Part shown: positions 27,615 to 36,648 of the stretch, piece by piece
Layout of the letters: the number at the start of each line of letters is the position of its first letter
Position numbering within the stretch: position 1 is the first letter of the stretch
Translations under genes and position numbers: made by a program
NCBI GenBank assembly: GCA_963727635.1
Contig: CAVSHP010000021.1
Coordinates: 496,001-560,000, forward strand
Direction of reading: 5' to 3'
Source of the DNA: SZUA-36 sp963727635
Lineage (GTDB): Bacteria > Pseudomonadota > Gammaproteobacteria > Xanthomonadales > SZUA-36
Length of the DNA stretch: 64,000 nt
The notes under the pieces: model-generated
Databases searched by the model: none
What the model was told of the DNA's origin: nothing
What the model saw: the letters and a program-made list of their open reading frames with translations, nothing else

Positions 27615-28510
27615 AGCGGGTGGCATTAAAAGTAGATGTCGATACCTATCTTGGTACGCTCCACGGTGTGCCGGCGCTGTTGAGCTTGTTTGAACGGTTC
27701 AATGTCAAAGCAACTTTTCTATTCAGTGTTGGCCCGGACAATACCGGCAGGGCGATACGCCGGGTGTTCAGAAAAGGCTTCCTGCAAAAAGTCGGACGGA
27801 CCTCGGTAGTCAGCCACTATGGTTTGCGGACCCTTATGAATGGTGTGCTCAAACCCGGACCGCACATCGGCAAACGGGCCGGGCATATCATGCGGCAGGT
27901 TGCTGCAGCGGGTCACGAAGTGGGTATCCATTGTTACGACCATGTGCGATGGCAGGATTCTGTTGCCAGCAAAGACCCCGGTTGGACACAGCTGGAACTG
28001 CAAAAGGGGCTTGAAGCGTTCAGGGCCGCCGTACACATGGAACCCCAAACCATCGGCGCCGCGGGTTGGCAGGTCAATCGCTATGTGATCGGCCTGGAGG
28101 AACAGATGGGATTCCGATATGCCAGCGACGTACGCGGACGTGAGCCTTTTTTCCCGCTGATGGAAGGCAAAAACTCAAACTGCATCCAACTGCCAACAAC
28201 ATTGCCGACGTTGGATGAAATCATCGGCTCAGATGGTATAGACTCATTCAATTGCTGGGAAACTGTGCTGGAAAAAAGCCGGGAACTACTTCCCTGCGGA
28301 CACGTCTACACATTGCACGCGGAGCTGGAAGGCATGAAATTGATGCCGGTGATGGAAAAACTGCTCGAGCAGTGGAAAACATCCGGCTTCGAATTGGTCA
28401 CGCTCCAGCAACTCCACGCTTCGCTGGATCAATCCAGGCTGCCGAAACGTGAAATAATGTGGGGTGAGGTCGATGGAAGATCCGGTTTGCTCGCAGTCGA
28501 GGCCGGTTGA
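27611..28510 (+). CDS. arnD: ArnD-like deformylase (polysaccharide deacetylase fold)
   Basis: Removes the formyl group from 4-formamido-arabinose once attached to undecaprenyl phosphate. The 299-residue protein has the NodB-fold metal and catalytic region: VDVDTYLG near the start (Asp pair), HEVGIHCYDHVRWQD (about 97-111) with the metal His residues, and AAGWQVNRYVI. A hydrophobic N-terminus is not evident, unlike secreted deacetylases, which fits a cytoplasmic-face enzyme. It overlaps arnA (formyltransferase) by four bases and is 36 bases from arnC. Confidence 0.9.
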   Translation: MKRVALKVDVDTYLGTLHGVPALLSLFERFNVKATFLFSVGPDNTGRAIRRVFRKGFLQKVGRTSVVSHYGLRTLMNGVLKPGPHIGKRAGHIMRQVAAAGHEVGIHCYDHVRWQDSVASKDPGWTQLELQKGLEAFRAAVHMEPQTIGAAGWQVNRYVIGLEEQMGFRYASDVRGREPFFPLMEGKNSNCIQLPTTLPTLDEIIGSDGIDSFNCWETVLEKSRELLPCGHVYTLHAELEGMKLMPVMEKLLEQWKTSGFELVTLQQLHASLDQSRLPKREIMWGEVDGRSGLLAVEAG

Positions 28511-28546
28511 ATTACCATCGGCACGACCGAGCCAAAGGGAGCTCAC

Positions 28547-29563
28547 GTGAACACTGACATCAAAAATAGCACGCAAACCCGATCGGTCGATATTTCCATT
28601 TTGATACCCGTGTACAACGAACAGGACGTTCTTGGCCTGTTGTTTGAGCGCTTGTACCCCGTACTGGACGCGTTGGGTCGCCCGTACGAAGTCCTGTTTG
28701 TCAACGATGGCAGCAAGGACAATTCCGCCGCGCTGCTTGCGCAACAGTTTGAACGGCGGCCCGATGTCACGCGCGTGGTTTCCCTGAGTTCAAACGCCGG
28801 TCAGCACGCTGCCCTGATTGCCGGCTTTGAGAGGGCCTTTGGCGAGTGGATCATTACTCTGGATGCGGATTTACAAAATCCACCCGAGGAAATTCCCAAG
28901 CTCGTAGCGGAGTTGGACAAGGGATTTGATTACGTCGGCTCCATCAGGGCCTCACGACATGACAAGGCTTGGCGGCATATCGCTTCCCGCCTGATGAATT
29001 CTTTACGTGAAAAGATCACCAATATCCGCATGACCGACCAGGGTTGCATGCTGCGGGCATATAGCAGGGACATCGCGCGGGAAGTCGCAGTGTCCAATGA
29101 ATCCCGCACGTTTATCCCTGCGCTGGCCTATCTGTATGCCGCCAGGCCCACGGAAATAACGGTGGCGCATGAAGAAAGGGCGGCAGGACAATCAAAGTAT
29201 TCGCTGTTTAAGCTAATCCAGCTCAATTTCGACCTGGTCACCAGTTTTTCATCCGTGCCACTGCAATTGATCTCTTTTACCGGCATCATCGTTTCGATCC
29301 TTTCGCTCTTATTCGTCTGTTATCTCGCCTGGCGCCGTTTGTTTTACGGGCCGGAAGTCGAGGGTGTTTTCACCTTGTTCGGTATAGCCATTTTCCTGAT
29401 GGGCCTGCTGCTTTTTTCGGTAGGCATGCTGGGTGAATACATTGGCCGGATCAATGGCCTGGTGCGCAGGAGAAAGCGTTTTCGCGTCGCGAGTGTGCTG
29501 GAGGCCGGTGAGGGTGTAAAATCGCATTCCGATGGTATAAAACCGTCCATCAAGCCGGAATAG
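28547..29563 (+). CDS. arnC: ArnC-like undecaprenyl-phosphate aminoarabinose transferase
   Basis: GT2 family transferase that puts formamido-arabinose on undecaprenyl phosphate. The 338-residue protein has the GT-A start ISILIPVYNEQ, the metal-binding DADLQNPPEEIP, the downstream DQGCMLRAYSR, and two C-terminal membrane helices (about 235-260 and 270-295) that anchor it to the inner membrane. This domain order matches ArnC and distinguishes it from soluble GT2 enzymes. Confidence 0.92.
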   Translation: MNTDIKNSTQTRSVDISILIPVYNEQDVLGLLFERLYPVLDALGRPYEVLFVNDGSKDNSAALLAQQFERRPDVTRVVSLSSNAGQHAALIAGFERAFGEWIITLDADLQNPPEEIPKLVAELDKGFDYVGSIRASRHDKAWRHIASRLMNSLREKITNIRMTDQGCMLRAYSRDIAREVAVSNESRTFIPALAYLYAARPTEITVAHEERAAGQSKYSLFKLIQLNFDLVTSFSSVPLQLISFTGIIVSILSLLFVCYLAWRRLFYGPEVEGVFTLFGIAIFLMGLLLFSVGMLGEYIGRINGLVRRRKRFRVASVLEAGEGVKSHSDGIKPSIKPE

Positions 29564-29611
29564 GGAGCATCACGCCCCGCCGGTGTCGTCTTTACAAATA
29601 TCAGGAATACC

Positions 29612-30658
29612 ATGAAAATTTTGATCCTTGGCGTAAACGGCTTCATCGGCCATCACCTGTCCAACAGGCTCCTGTCCAGCACGGATTGGGAAATCTATGG
29701 AATGGATATGCGTTCCGACCGTCTGGCAGATGAAATGAATCACGAAAGGTTTAACTTTTTCGAAGGCGATATCACCATCAATCGTGAGTGGATCGAGTAC
29801 CACATCAAGAAATGTGATGTCATCCTGCCGTTGGTGGCCATCGCCACACCTGCAACCTACGTGACCAATCCACTGGGCGTCTTTGAACTCGATTTTGAAG
29901 CCAACCTGGCCATCGTGCGTGCCTGTGTGAAATACCGGAAACGCGTGGTTTTCCCGTCTACTTCCGAGGTCTACGCAATGTGTGAGGATGAAGCCTTTCA
30001 TCCCTACGAATCCAACCTGGTGCTCGGACCGATTGCCAAACCGCGCTGGATTTATTCCTGCGCCAAACAGTTGATGGACCGGGTGATTGCGGCCTATGGC
30101 CAACAGGAGGGTCTGAAATACACCTTGTTCCGGCCCTTCAACTGGATCGGCAGCGGTCTGGACAGCCTGCATACCCAGAAGGAAGGCAGTTCGAGGGTGG
30201 TGACACAATTTCTCGGCCACATTGCACGCGGGGAAGACATCAAGCTGGTGGATGGCGGTCTGCAGCGGCGCAGTTTTACCGATGTGGAAGATGGAATTTC
30301 GGCGCTGGTAAAGATCATCGAAAACAGCAACGGCATCGCTGACGGCAAAATTTACAACATCGGAAATCCGAAAAATGATCTGTCCATCAAGGAACTGGCA
30401 AACCTGATGCTGGAGATGTCGTTCAGTTACCCGGAATATGAATCACAGGCCCACCATGTCAACATCGTCGAGGTGACCTCGGCCGACTACTATGGCAAGG
30501 GCTACCAGGATATCAAGAGCCGCGTGCCCTATATTGAAAATACCTGCGAGGAGTTGGACTGGGCACCGGAAATTGATGTGAAAATTGCACTGGGCAAAAT
30601 CATGGACACCTATCGCCACGAGGTCGCCGCTGCCCGCGCCCTGCTTGACCAGAATTAA
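29612..30658 (+). CDS. UDP-glucuronate decarboxylase (ArnA C-terminal domain as a separate protein)
   Basis: A 348-residue SDR that oxidatively decarboxylates UDP-glucuronate to UDP-4-keto-pentose. It has the Rossmann loop GVNGFIGHHL (8-17), PSTSEVYAM with the catalytic Ser/Thr, the YxxxK pair in YSCAKQLMD, and RPFNWIGSGLD as the substrate region. In enterobacteria this is the C-terminal half of ArnA; here it is freestanding at the far end of the operon, 48 bases after arnC. The gap to the cupin gene is 33 bases. Confidence 0.9.
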   Translation: MKILILGVNGFIGHHLSNRLLSSTDWEIYGMDMRSDRLADEMNHERFNFFEGDITINREWIEYHIKKCDVILPLVAIATPATYVTNPLGVFELDFEANLAIVRACVKYRKRVVFPSTSEVYAMCEDEAFHPYESNLVLGPIAKPRWIYSCAKQLMDRVIAAYGQQEGLKYTLFRPFNWIGSGLDSLHTQKEGSSRVVTQFLGHIARGEDIKLVDGGLQRRSFTDVEDGISALVKIIENSNGIADGKIYNIGNPKNDLSIKELANLMLEMSFSYPEYESQAHHVNIVEVTSADYYGKGYQDIKSRVPYIENTCEELDWAPEIDVKIALGKIMDTYRHEVAAARALLDQN

Positions 30659-30691
30659 CAACCTGGCCGGACCGCGCCATCCAGCAAACTC

Positions 30692-31009
30692 ATGAATAAT
30701 CTGTTTACTTTAATTCCAGGTGAAAAAGCTGACGAGGTTTTCGAGCAGATTCTCAACTCCGGGCCGGTCAGGATAGAACGCATCATCTCGAGAGGCCATG
30801 CCTCTCCCGCGAGTGGCTGGTATGACGAGGCCGAGGACGAGTGGGTGCTCGTTTTACAGGGATCGGGAAGAATCCTTTTTGAGGACGGTCCGGAATTTCT
30901 GCTCTGCCCGGGTGACTACCTGGACATATCCGCGCACCAAAAACACAAGGTTACCTGGACCGACCCGTCCGGGCCGACGATCTGGCTGGCAGTATTTTAT
31001 CGACGATAA
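30692..31009 (+). CDS. Cupin-fold protein
   Basis: A 105-residue small cupin. The beta-barrel motifs GYTDEAEDEWVLVLQGSG-like (here SGWYDEAEDEWVLVLQ) and PGDYLDISAHQKHKVTW (about 75-91) are visible, with His residues that could bind a metal. Function is unknown. It follows the arn operon by 33 bases on the same strand and may be co-transcribed, or lies next to it by chance. Confidence 0.75.
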   Translation: MNNLFTLIPGEKADEVFEQILNSGPVRIERIISRGHASPASGWYDEAEDEWVLVLQGSGRILFEDGPEFLLCPGDYLDISAHQKHKVTWTDPSGPTIWLAVFYRR

Positions 31010-31053
31010 AGTTTGACCATAGGCGTATGATTTGCTGCACGCCGCAGTTTAGT

Positions 31054-31129
<76 letters not shown>

Positions 31130-31150
31130 TTAATGGTATTTAGGCTCGCC

Positions 31151-31729
31151 TTACTGGCCGGCGCGAAACGGGTAACCCTCAAACATTTCCGCGACACCGT
31201 CCATGATGCTCTGACGCAGTTCGGGGTTCTTCTGCTTCTCATGGACCCGGCCGATGGCGACACCTTCCCACAGCATCCGTTTCAGTTTCGGATCAACCAT
31301 GTCGATGTTAACAGTGCCCTCGGTGTACTGACTGACGTGGGTAGTGGTTCCGTAGCCGTATCCGCCCCATGGCGAATACAGGCCGCCGCGGTAGCCATAG
31401 TAGCCGCCGTACATCATCGGGTCTGTTGTCGTTGTCACCTGGGTTTTATCCTGCAAGCGCGCCGACACATTGAATATCAGGTCGGGGTGATCGGATTTGA
31501 CATATCCCCGTGCCAGCATTTGTGCATCGATGGCATCTCGAAACATTTGCCCCAGGAGACTAGAGTAATTCGGGTTTTCAATACCCATCGGACTAAAGTA
31601 GCCATAGGTCCTGTACTGGCTGAAATCCATGCTGCGGTCATAGTCCGACTGAATGCTCGGCCCGGAAGCACAGGCCGTCATCAACGCCAGTGTCATTACC
31701 ACCAGGCTTATCCTGGACAATTTACGCAT
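31151..31729 (-). CDS. DUF4136 lipoprotein, copy B
   Basis: A 192-residue paralogue of the 21713-22309 protein. The signal peptide ends with LMTACAS, so the Cys after ALMTA is predicted to be lipidated. The mature protein shares DYDRSMDFSQYRTYGYF, MGIENPNYSS, a Gly/Tyr/Trp-rich loop (GGYYGYRGGLYSPWGG) and FEGYPFRAGQ with copy A. I start at ATG 31729, which has GGGGAG upstream, not at the longer frame. The function of the family is unknown. It is convergent with the tRNA gene. Confidence 0.85.
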   Translation of the reverse strand: MRKLSRISLVVMTLALMTACASGPSIQSDYDRSMDFSQYRTYGYFSPMGIENPNYSSLLGQMFRDAIDAQMLARGYVKSDHPDLIFNVSARLQDKTQVTTTTDPMMYGGYYGYRGGLYSPWGGYGYGTTTHVSQYTEGTVNIDMVDPKLKRMLWEGVAIGRVHEKQKNPELRQSIMDGVAEMFEGYPFRAGQ

Positions 31730-31762
31730 CTTCTCCCCTCTTTGAGGCATGGCACCCGTGAC

Positions 31763-32215
31763 TTACTTCAGTTTCACCTGTAGCTTTTTCTTGTCTGCCA
31801 TCAGTCCATTAATTTGCTTGTTTGCATTATCAAAACTGCTTTTCATTTTTGAATAGTCACTCCACTTGCTGACTGAACTCGCCCGATAGAGCATTTCCTG
31901 ATCGTCAAAATCGACTACCATTCTCACATAAATTGATTTGTATTCTTTCAGATAGGCCTCGATCTGTTTTTTGTCGGCGTTGGTGAGATCGACGGTTTTG
32001 GTGTCCGAGAGTTTCCCGCTGATTTTGGATTTGATCTGCTTGACGTTGCCCAGGTTATAGGTCGCGCCGTTGTAGACAACCGTCTTGTCGTTGTTGTAGA
32101 CCTTGGCGCTGGCCACGCATCCGGCGAGCAGAACAACCGACAAAACTAAAGTTGAGAAAACAAGTGTGCGGCCCAAGCGGCGCAGTACCTGTGAAGAGTT
32201 TGCAGCTTTTGACAT
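31763..32215 (-). CDS. Putative lipoprotein of unknown function
   Basis: A 150-residue lipoprotein. The start at 32215 is chosen for its CAGGAG site seven bases upstream. The signal peptide has a hydrophobic core and the lipobox VLLAGC. The mature protein (VASAKVYNNDKTVVYNG...) is charged and probably helical at its end (KMKSSFDNANKQINGLMADKK), which may form a coiled coil. It is 33 bases upstream of the DUF4136 copy B on the same strand, so they may share a transcript. Confidence 0.7.
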   Translation of the reverse strand: MSKAANSSQVLRRLGRTLVFSTLVLSVVLLAGCVASAKVYNNDKTVVYNGATYNLGNVKQIKSKISGKLSDTKTVDLTNADKKQIEAYLKEYKSIYVRMVVDFDDQEMLYRASSVSKWSDYSKMKSSFDNANKQINGLMADKKKLQVKLK

Positions 32216-32581
32216 TTTGATCTCCTGGTTACAAAAAATTGTTGTATTCAAGTGTTCGCCTTTGAACATATTGGATCGGGCAAACCCTGTGGTACCTAGA
32301 TAAATAGCCTGACCGTTGTCCGCGTGGTATCAACCTGAACAAGCAGCTTCGGGCCGGGTCTATCACTTGATTCCGGTTTTTTCGAAGTTGATAAATGATA
32401 CCAGTATTTTGCCTGTTGTATGAAGCGCACCGAAGGCCCGAATCAGCTGGATGAAGGCGAGTTGAATAGCAGGCGCGTGTTAACGTGCTTTAGACGATAC
32501 AGGCAGGGGCTAAGGCTGTGCATGTCGATAGTTCCGGATGTGCTTGTTCAGACGCGCAGCTTCAATTCCGCCCATCTAATT
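32216..32581. other. Intergenic region upstream of pyk (no gene seen)
   Basis: No credible gene is seen in this stretch between the divergent lipoprotein and pyk genes. It contains an imperfect dyad: GGTATCA (32326-32332) against TGATACC (32396-32402), with a nested CTTCG...CGAAG. No T-tract follows it, and I cannot assign a role. Confidence 0.35.
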
Positions 32582-32600
32582 TTGAGTGATTATCATTACA
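32582..32600. promoter_or_regulatory. Weak Fur-box-like sequence upstream of pyk
   Basis: Counting by hand, 12 of 19 positions match the 19-base Fur consensus (core GATTATCATTA). It lies 65-83 bases before the pyk start and just upstream of the likely -10 box. On its own this is a weak match. Confidence 0.3.
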
Positions 32601-32625
32601 ATTAAACCAACCACATCAAGTAGCA

Positions 32626-32631
32626 TATAAT
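32626..32631 (+). promoter_or_regulatory. Likely -10 box of pyk
   Basis: An exact TATAAT 34 bases before the pyk ATG. The -35 region is poor (TTAAAC at 18-base spacing is the best seen), so the promoter may depend on an activator. Confidence 0.45.
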
Positions 32632-32664
32632 TGCGTACTTTTGAACTGACCAGCGAGCAAATAC

Positions 32665-34134
32665 ATGCAGATTCGTCGTACCAAGATTATCGCCACCTTA
32701 GGTCCTGCCACCGACTCCCACGAAGTTTTGCGCGCGGTCATCTCAGCAGGCGCGGACATTTTGCGTATCAATCTCTCACATGGCACGCACCAGGAACAGG
32801 CAGCCAGGGCCGCGCAGGTCAGGGAAATAGCCGCTGAACTGAACAAGGAGGTTGCGATTCTTGCGGACCTGCGTGGGCCGAAGATTCGTATCGAGAGATT
32901 TTTGAACGGCTCGGTCACGCTGAAAAACGGCGATATTTTCACCCTGGATGCTTCGGACGAACCCGCTCCCGGCACCCAGTCGAGGATCGGTGTTACCTAT
33001 AAAGGGCTGGCCGGTGACGTTTCCACAGGCGACCTCCTGTTGCTTGATGATGGTCTGCTGACCATGCGTGTGCTTGAAGTCAAAGCAAAAGATATTATCT
33101 GCAAGGTCGAAACCGGTGGTGTACTGGGAGACCGCAAGGGTATCAACGTGCAGGGCGGCGGGCTTTCATTGCCCGGCATCGCACAACACGACATCGAGGA
33201 CATACCCCGGGCAGCAGCCATGGGCGCCGATTACCTGGCGGTTTCTTTCCCGCGCAACGCGGACGATATGCACGAGGCACGCCGTCGTTTGCGCGATGCG
33301 GGAAGTGACGCCAGGCTGGTAGCAAAAATTGAACGCACCGAAGCAATCACAAACCTGGAAGAAATCATCACCGCTTCTGATGCGGTACTGATCGCCCGCG
33401 GCGATCTGGGCGTGGAAATTGGTGACGCGGAATTGCCGGGTCTGCAAAAGCGAATTACACGCAAATCACTCGAACAGAACCGACTGGTTATCACCGCCAC
33501 GCAAATGATGCAGTCCATGGTTGAAAGCCCCATACCCACACGAGCCGAAGTACTCGATGTCGCCAATTCGGTTTTCGATGGTACCGATGCAGTGATGTTA
33601 TCGGCGGAAACTGCCGTCGGTCGCCATCCCCAGACGGTGGTTGAAGCCATGAACCGGATTTGCCTGGGTGCCGAAAGACACGATGATACCCAGCCAAACA
33701 GGGATTATCTGAACGTTCAGTTCGAGCGTATCGACCAGGCCATCGCGATGGCGGCGATGTACATGGCAACCAATGTATCGGTCCAGGCGATACTCGCATT
33801 GACGGAGTCCGGATCCACCGCGCAATGGTTGTCACGTGTGCGCTCCCGTGTGCCGATCTTCGCCCTGTCGCCCGTTCGTGACAGCCTGCGGCGCATGGCC
33901 CTGTATCGCGGTGTCTATCCGGTCGCGCACAATATCCCCAGCTCGGATGTTGAAGTTACCTTGACCGATGGTGTGCGCTTGCTGCTGCAGCAGGGTCACA
34001 TCAAGGTGGGAGACCGGATTATCCTGACGATGGGCCAGCATACACACAACGAGGGCGGTACCAATTCGCTGCGACTGGTACAGGTTGCAGAGGACGGTTA
34101 CTTCATTAACAGCCCCTCATTGCAATCCCAATAA
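32665..34134 (+). CDS. pyk: Pyruvate kinase
   Basis: Converts phosphoenolpyruvate and ADP to pyruvate and ATP in glycolysis. The 489-residue protein starts RRTKIIATLGPATDS, has ILRINLSHG with the active-site Arg/Asn, LADLRGPKIRI, the Lys/Glu/Asp metal region AKIERTEAI and IARGDLGVEI, and the ATQMMQSM and PTRAEVLDVANS motifs with AETAVG. Length and C-terminal domain fit type II (PykA-like). It stands alone, followed 216 bases later by maeB. Confidence 0.96.
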   Translation: MQIRRTKIIATLGPATDSHEVLRAVISAGADILRINLSHGTHQEQAARAAQVREIAAELNKEVAILADLRGPKIRIERFLNGSVTLKNGDIFTLDASDEPAPGTQSRIGVTYKGLAGDVSTGDLLLLDDGLLTMRVLEVKAKDIICKVETGGVLGDRKGINVQGGGLSLPGIAQHDIEDIPRAAAMGADYLAVSFPRNADDMHEARRRLRDAGSDARLVAKIERTEAITNLEEIITASDAVLIARGDLGVEIGDAELPGLQKRITRKSLEQNRLVITATQMMQSMVESPIPTRAEVLDVANSVFDGTDAVMLSAETAVGRHPQTVVEAMNRICLGAERHDDTQPNRDYLNVQFERIDQAIAMAAMYMATNVSVQAILALTESGSTAQWLSRVRSRVPIFALSPVRDSLRRMALYRGVYPVAHNIPSSDVEVTLTDGVRLLLQQGHIKVGDRIILTMGQHTHNEGGTNSLRLVQVAEDGYFINSPSLQSQ

Positions 34135-34350
34135 ACGTAAACTGGTGGTTGAAATTTTCCTGGGAATGGTTTTGCGTGATTACAGTCAGTAGAATGTGCG
34201 CTTCCCGGGAAATACTGCCCAAACAGGAGCGAATATCCGCATCCGGCCGTTACGACTCTTCATTTGGACAGCATTGGCTATTAACTCAAGGTATGGACCG
34301 GCCCCGGTTTCAGTCCGGAAAGCAGCGTCTATACTCAAAAGAAGAAATAC

Positions 34351-36645
34351 ATGAACGACAAAATGAAACAGAATGCACTTGATTATCACCGTTACCCGAC
34401 ACCCGGTAAGATCAGGATCACACCCACAAAGGCGCTGACCACTCAGGCCGATCTTGGCCTGGCGTATTCGCCGGGTGTCGCCTACCCGTGCCAGCTTATT
34501 GAAGAAAACCCGGCCGAGGTCAGCAACATGACCGCACGCGGCAACCTGGTGGCAGTGATCACAAACGGCACGGCTGTCCTGGGCCTCGGTGATATCGGCC
34601 CGCTGGCCGCCAAGCCGGTCATGGAAGGCAAAGGTGTGCTTTTCAAGAAATTTGCCGACATCGATGTTTTTGATATCGAGATCAATGAGAAGGACACCGA
34701 TCGCCTGGTCGACATCATCGCCTCACTGGAACCGACGTTTGGCGGCATCAACCTGGAAGACATCAAGGCGCCGGAATGTTTTGAAGTGGAAGCCAGGCTC
34801 AAGGAACGCCTTTCAATCCCGGTCTTTCACGATGACCAGCACGGCACGGCGATCATCACCGCTGCCGCCACCATCAACGCCCTGTTGATCGTTGGCAAAA
34901 AAATCGAAGAGGTGAAACTTGTGGCCTCGGGTGCCGGTGCGGCGGGCATGGCATGTCTCGACCTGTTGGTAAATCTTGGCCTGAACAAAGAAAACGTGTT
35001 GGTGATCGATCGCAGTGGCGTGATTTACAAGGGTCGTGAGAATCTCTCGGGAAGAAAGCTGGATTACGCCCGCGACACGGATAAGCGAACGCTGGCCGAG
35101 GCCATGCACGGGGCGGATATATTCCTCGGGGTTTCCACCGCCGGTGTACTCACGGGCGAGATGGTTAAAACGATGGCAGATCAGCCCATCATCTTGGCGC
35201 TGGCCAACCCGACGCCGGAAATCATGCCTGAAATCGCCATTGCCGCCCGCCCGGACGCCATTATCGCGACCGGACGTTCGGACTACCCCAACCAGGTCAA
35301 TAATGTATTGTGCTTTCCTTACATATTCCGTGGTGCGCTGGATGTCGGCGCCACCACCGTCAATGCTGAAATGCAGATGGCCTGTGTGCTGGCGCTTGCA
35401 GAGCTGACCCGTCTCGAGGCCAGTGATGTCAGCACCGCGGCTTACGGCGGCAAGCCCCTGAGTTTCGGTCGTGAGTACCTGATTCCGAAACCATTCGACC
35501 CGCGTTTGCTCGTTCATCTCGCGCCGGCAACAGCCAAGGCTGCCATGGACAGTGGCGTGGCAACCCGGCCGATCGAGGACCTGAATGCGTACCGGGAAAA
35601 GCTGGAGCAGTTCCTGTGGCGCACCGGCCTGATCATGAAACCGCTATTTGAGGCCGCTAAAATCGACCCCAAACGGGTTGCTTTTGCAGAAGGTGAAGAG
35701 GAGGTCGTATTACGCGCCGTGCAGTCCGTGGTTGATGAAGGTATTGCGAGACCCATACTCATCGGCCGCCCGGCGGTGGTGGAAGACCGTATCAGGAAGC
35801 TCGGTTTGAGATTGGTGGTGGATAGGGATTTCGATCTCATCAACCCTGAATCCGATCCACGTTTCTGGGATTATTGGACCACTTTCCACGCGCTGATGGA
35901 ACGCAAGGGTGTTTCACCAAGTGCGGCCAAGGACATCCTGCGCACACGTACCACGGTGATCGCAGCGATCGCGGTGTATCGCGGCGATGCGGACGCGATG
36001 ATCACGGGTGTGGTTGGCAGATATGACTCCAAGCTCGCATTCCTGAGGGATGTGCTGGGTCCGAGACATGGCCGCAAAACGGCTGCCGCGTTGAGCCTGT
36101 TGAGCACGGACAAGGGTGTCTACTTTATATGCGATACCTATGTAAACCCTGACCCGAGCGCCGAAGAGATCGCTGAAATTACGCTGCTGGCCGCGGAAAG
36201 GGTGCGTATGTTCGGTGTTGAGCCACGTGTTGCCCTGTTGTCGCATTCATCTTTCGGTAGCCATGCCGATGCAAGTTCATGCAAAATGAGACTGGCTACC
36301 GAGTTGATATCAAAGGCGGCACCCGACCTCGAGGTCGAAGGTGAAATGTCGGCGGACATGGCGCTTTCCAACAGTTACCGGAACCAGGAATTTCCAAATT
36401 CAAGACTGCGTCATCCGGCTAATCTGCTGGTCATGCCGAATCTTGATTCGGCCCATATCACCTTCAATTTTGCACGACTGGTCAGTGATGGCGTGACAAT
36501 TGGGCCGATATTAATGGGCCTGGATTACCCGGCGCATATTCTGACACCGGCAGCATCCGTGCGGCGTGTGGTCAACATGACAGCCTTTTCCGTGGTGGAA
36601 GCACAAATACGTGAGCGAAAAAGCACAAAAAGTAACGAGGCATAG
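34351..36645 (+). CDS. maeB: NADP-type malic enzyme with phosphotransacetylase-like domain
   Basis: Malic enzyme decarboxylates malate to pyruvate with NAD(P)+. The 764-residue protein is the two-domain MaeB type. The N-terminal part (1 to about 430) has the malic domain (GLAYSPGVAYPC with the Tyr, IDVFDIEINEKD, VFHDDQHGTAI) and an NAD-binding domain (GAGAAGMACLDLL). The C-terminal part (about 430-760) resembles phosphate acetyltransferase (VGRYDSKLAFLRD, VMPNLDSAHITFN), which binds acetyl-CoA but is usually regulatory. It ends three bases before the aceE start, so it is in the PDH operon. Confidence 0.95.
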   Translation: MNDKMKQNALDYHRYPTPGKIRITPTKALTTQADLGLAYSPGVAYPCQLIEENPAEVSNMTARGNLVAVITNGTAVLGLGDIGPLAAKPVMEGKGVLFKKFADIDVFDIEINEKDTDRLVDIIASLEPTFGGINLEDIKAPECFEVEARLKERLSIPVFHDDQHGTAIITAAATINALLIVGKKIEEVKLVASGAGAAGMACLDLLVNLGLNKENVLVIDRSGVIYKGRENLSGRKLDYARDTDKRTLAEAMHGADIFLGVSTAGVLTGEMVKTMADQPIILALANPTPEIMPEIAIAARPDAIIATGRSDYPNQVNNVLCFPYIFRGALDVGATTVNAEMQMACVLALAELTRLEASDVSTAAYGGKPLSFGREYLIPKPFDPRLLVHLAPATAKAAMDSGVATRPIEDLNAYREKLEQFLWRTGLIMKPLFEAAKIDPKRVAFAEGEEEVVLRAVQSVVDEGIARPILIGRPAVVEDRIRKLGLRLVVDRDFDLINPESDPRFWDYWTTFHALMERKGVSPSAAKDILRTRTTVIAAIAVYRGDADAMITGVVGRYDSKLAFLRDVLGPRHGRKTAAALSLLSTDKGVYFICDTYVNPDPSAEEIAEITLLAAERVRMFGVEPRVALLSHSSFGSHADASSCKMRLATELISKAAPDLEVEGEMSADMALSNSYRNQEFPNSRLRHPANLLVMPNLDSAHITFNFARLVSDGVTIGPILMGLDYPAHILTPAASVRRVVNMTAFSVVEAQIRERKSTKSNEA

Positions 36646-36648
36646 TGA

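Noticed and set aside
26661..30658. Frameshift explanation for the split ArnA
   Set aside because: Two genes (arnD and arnC) lie between the halves and each half has its own start and stop, so the split is real.
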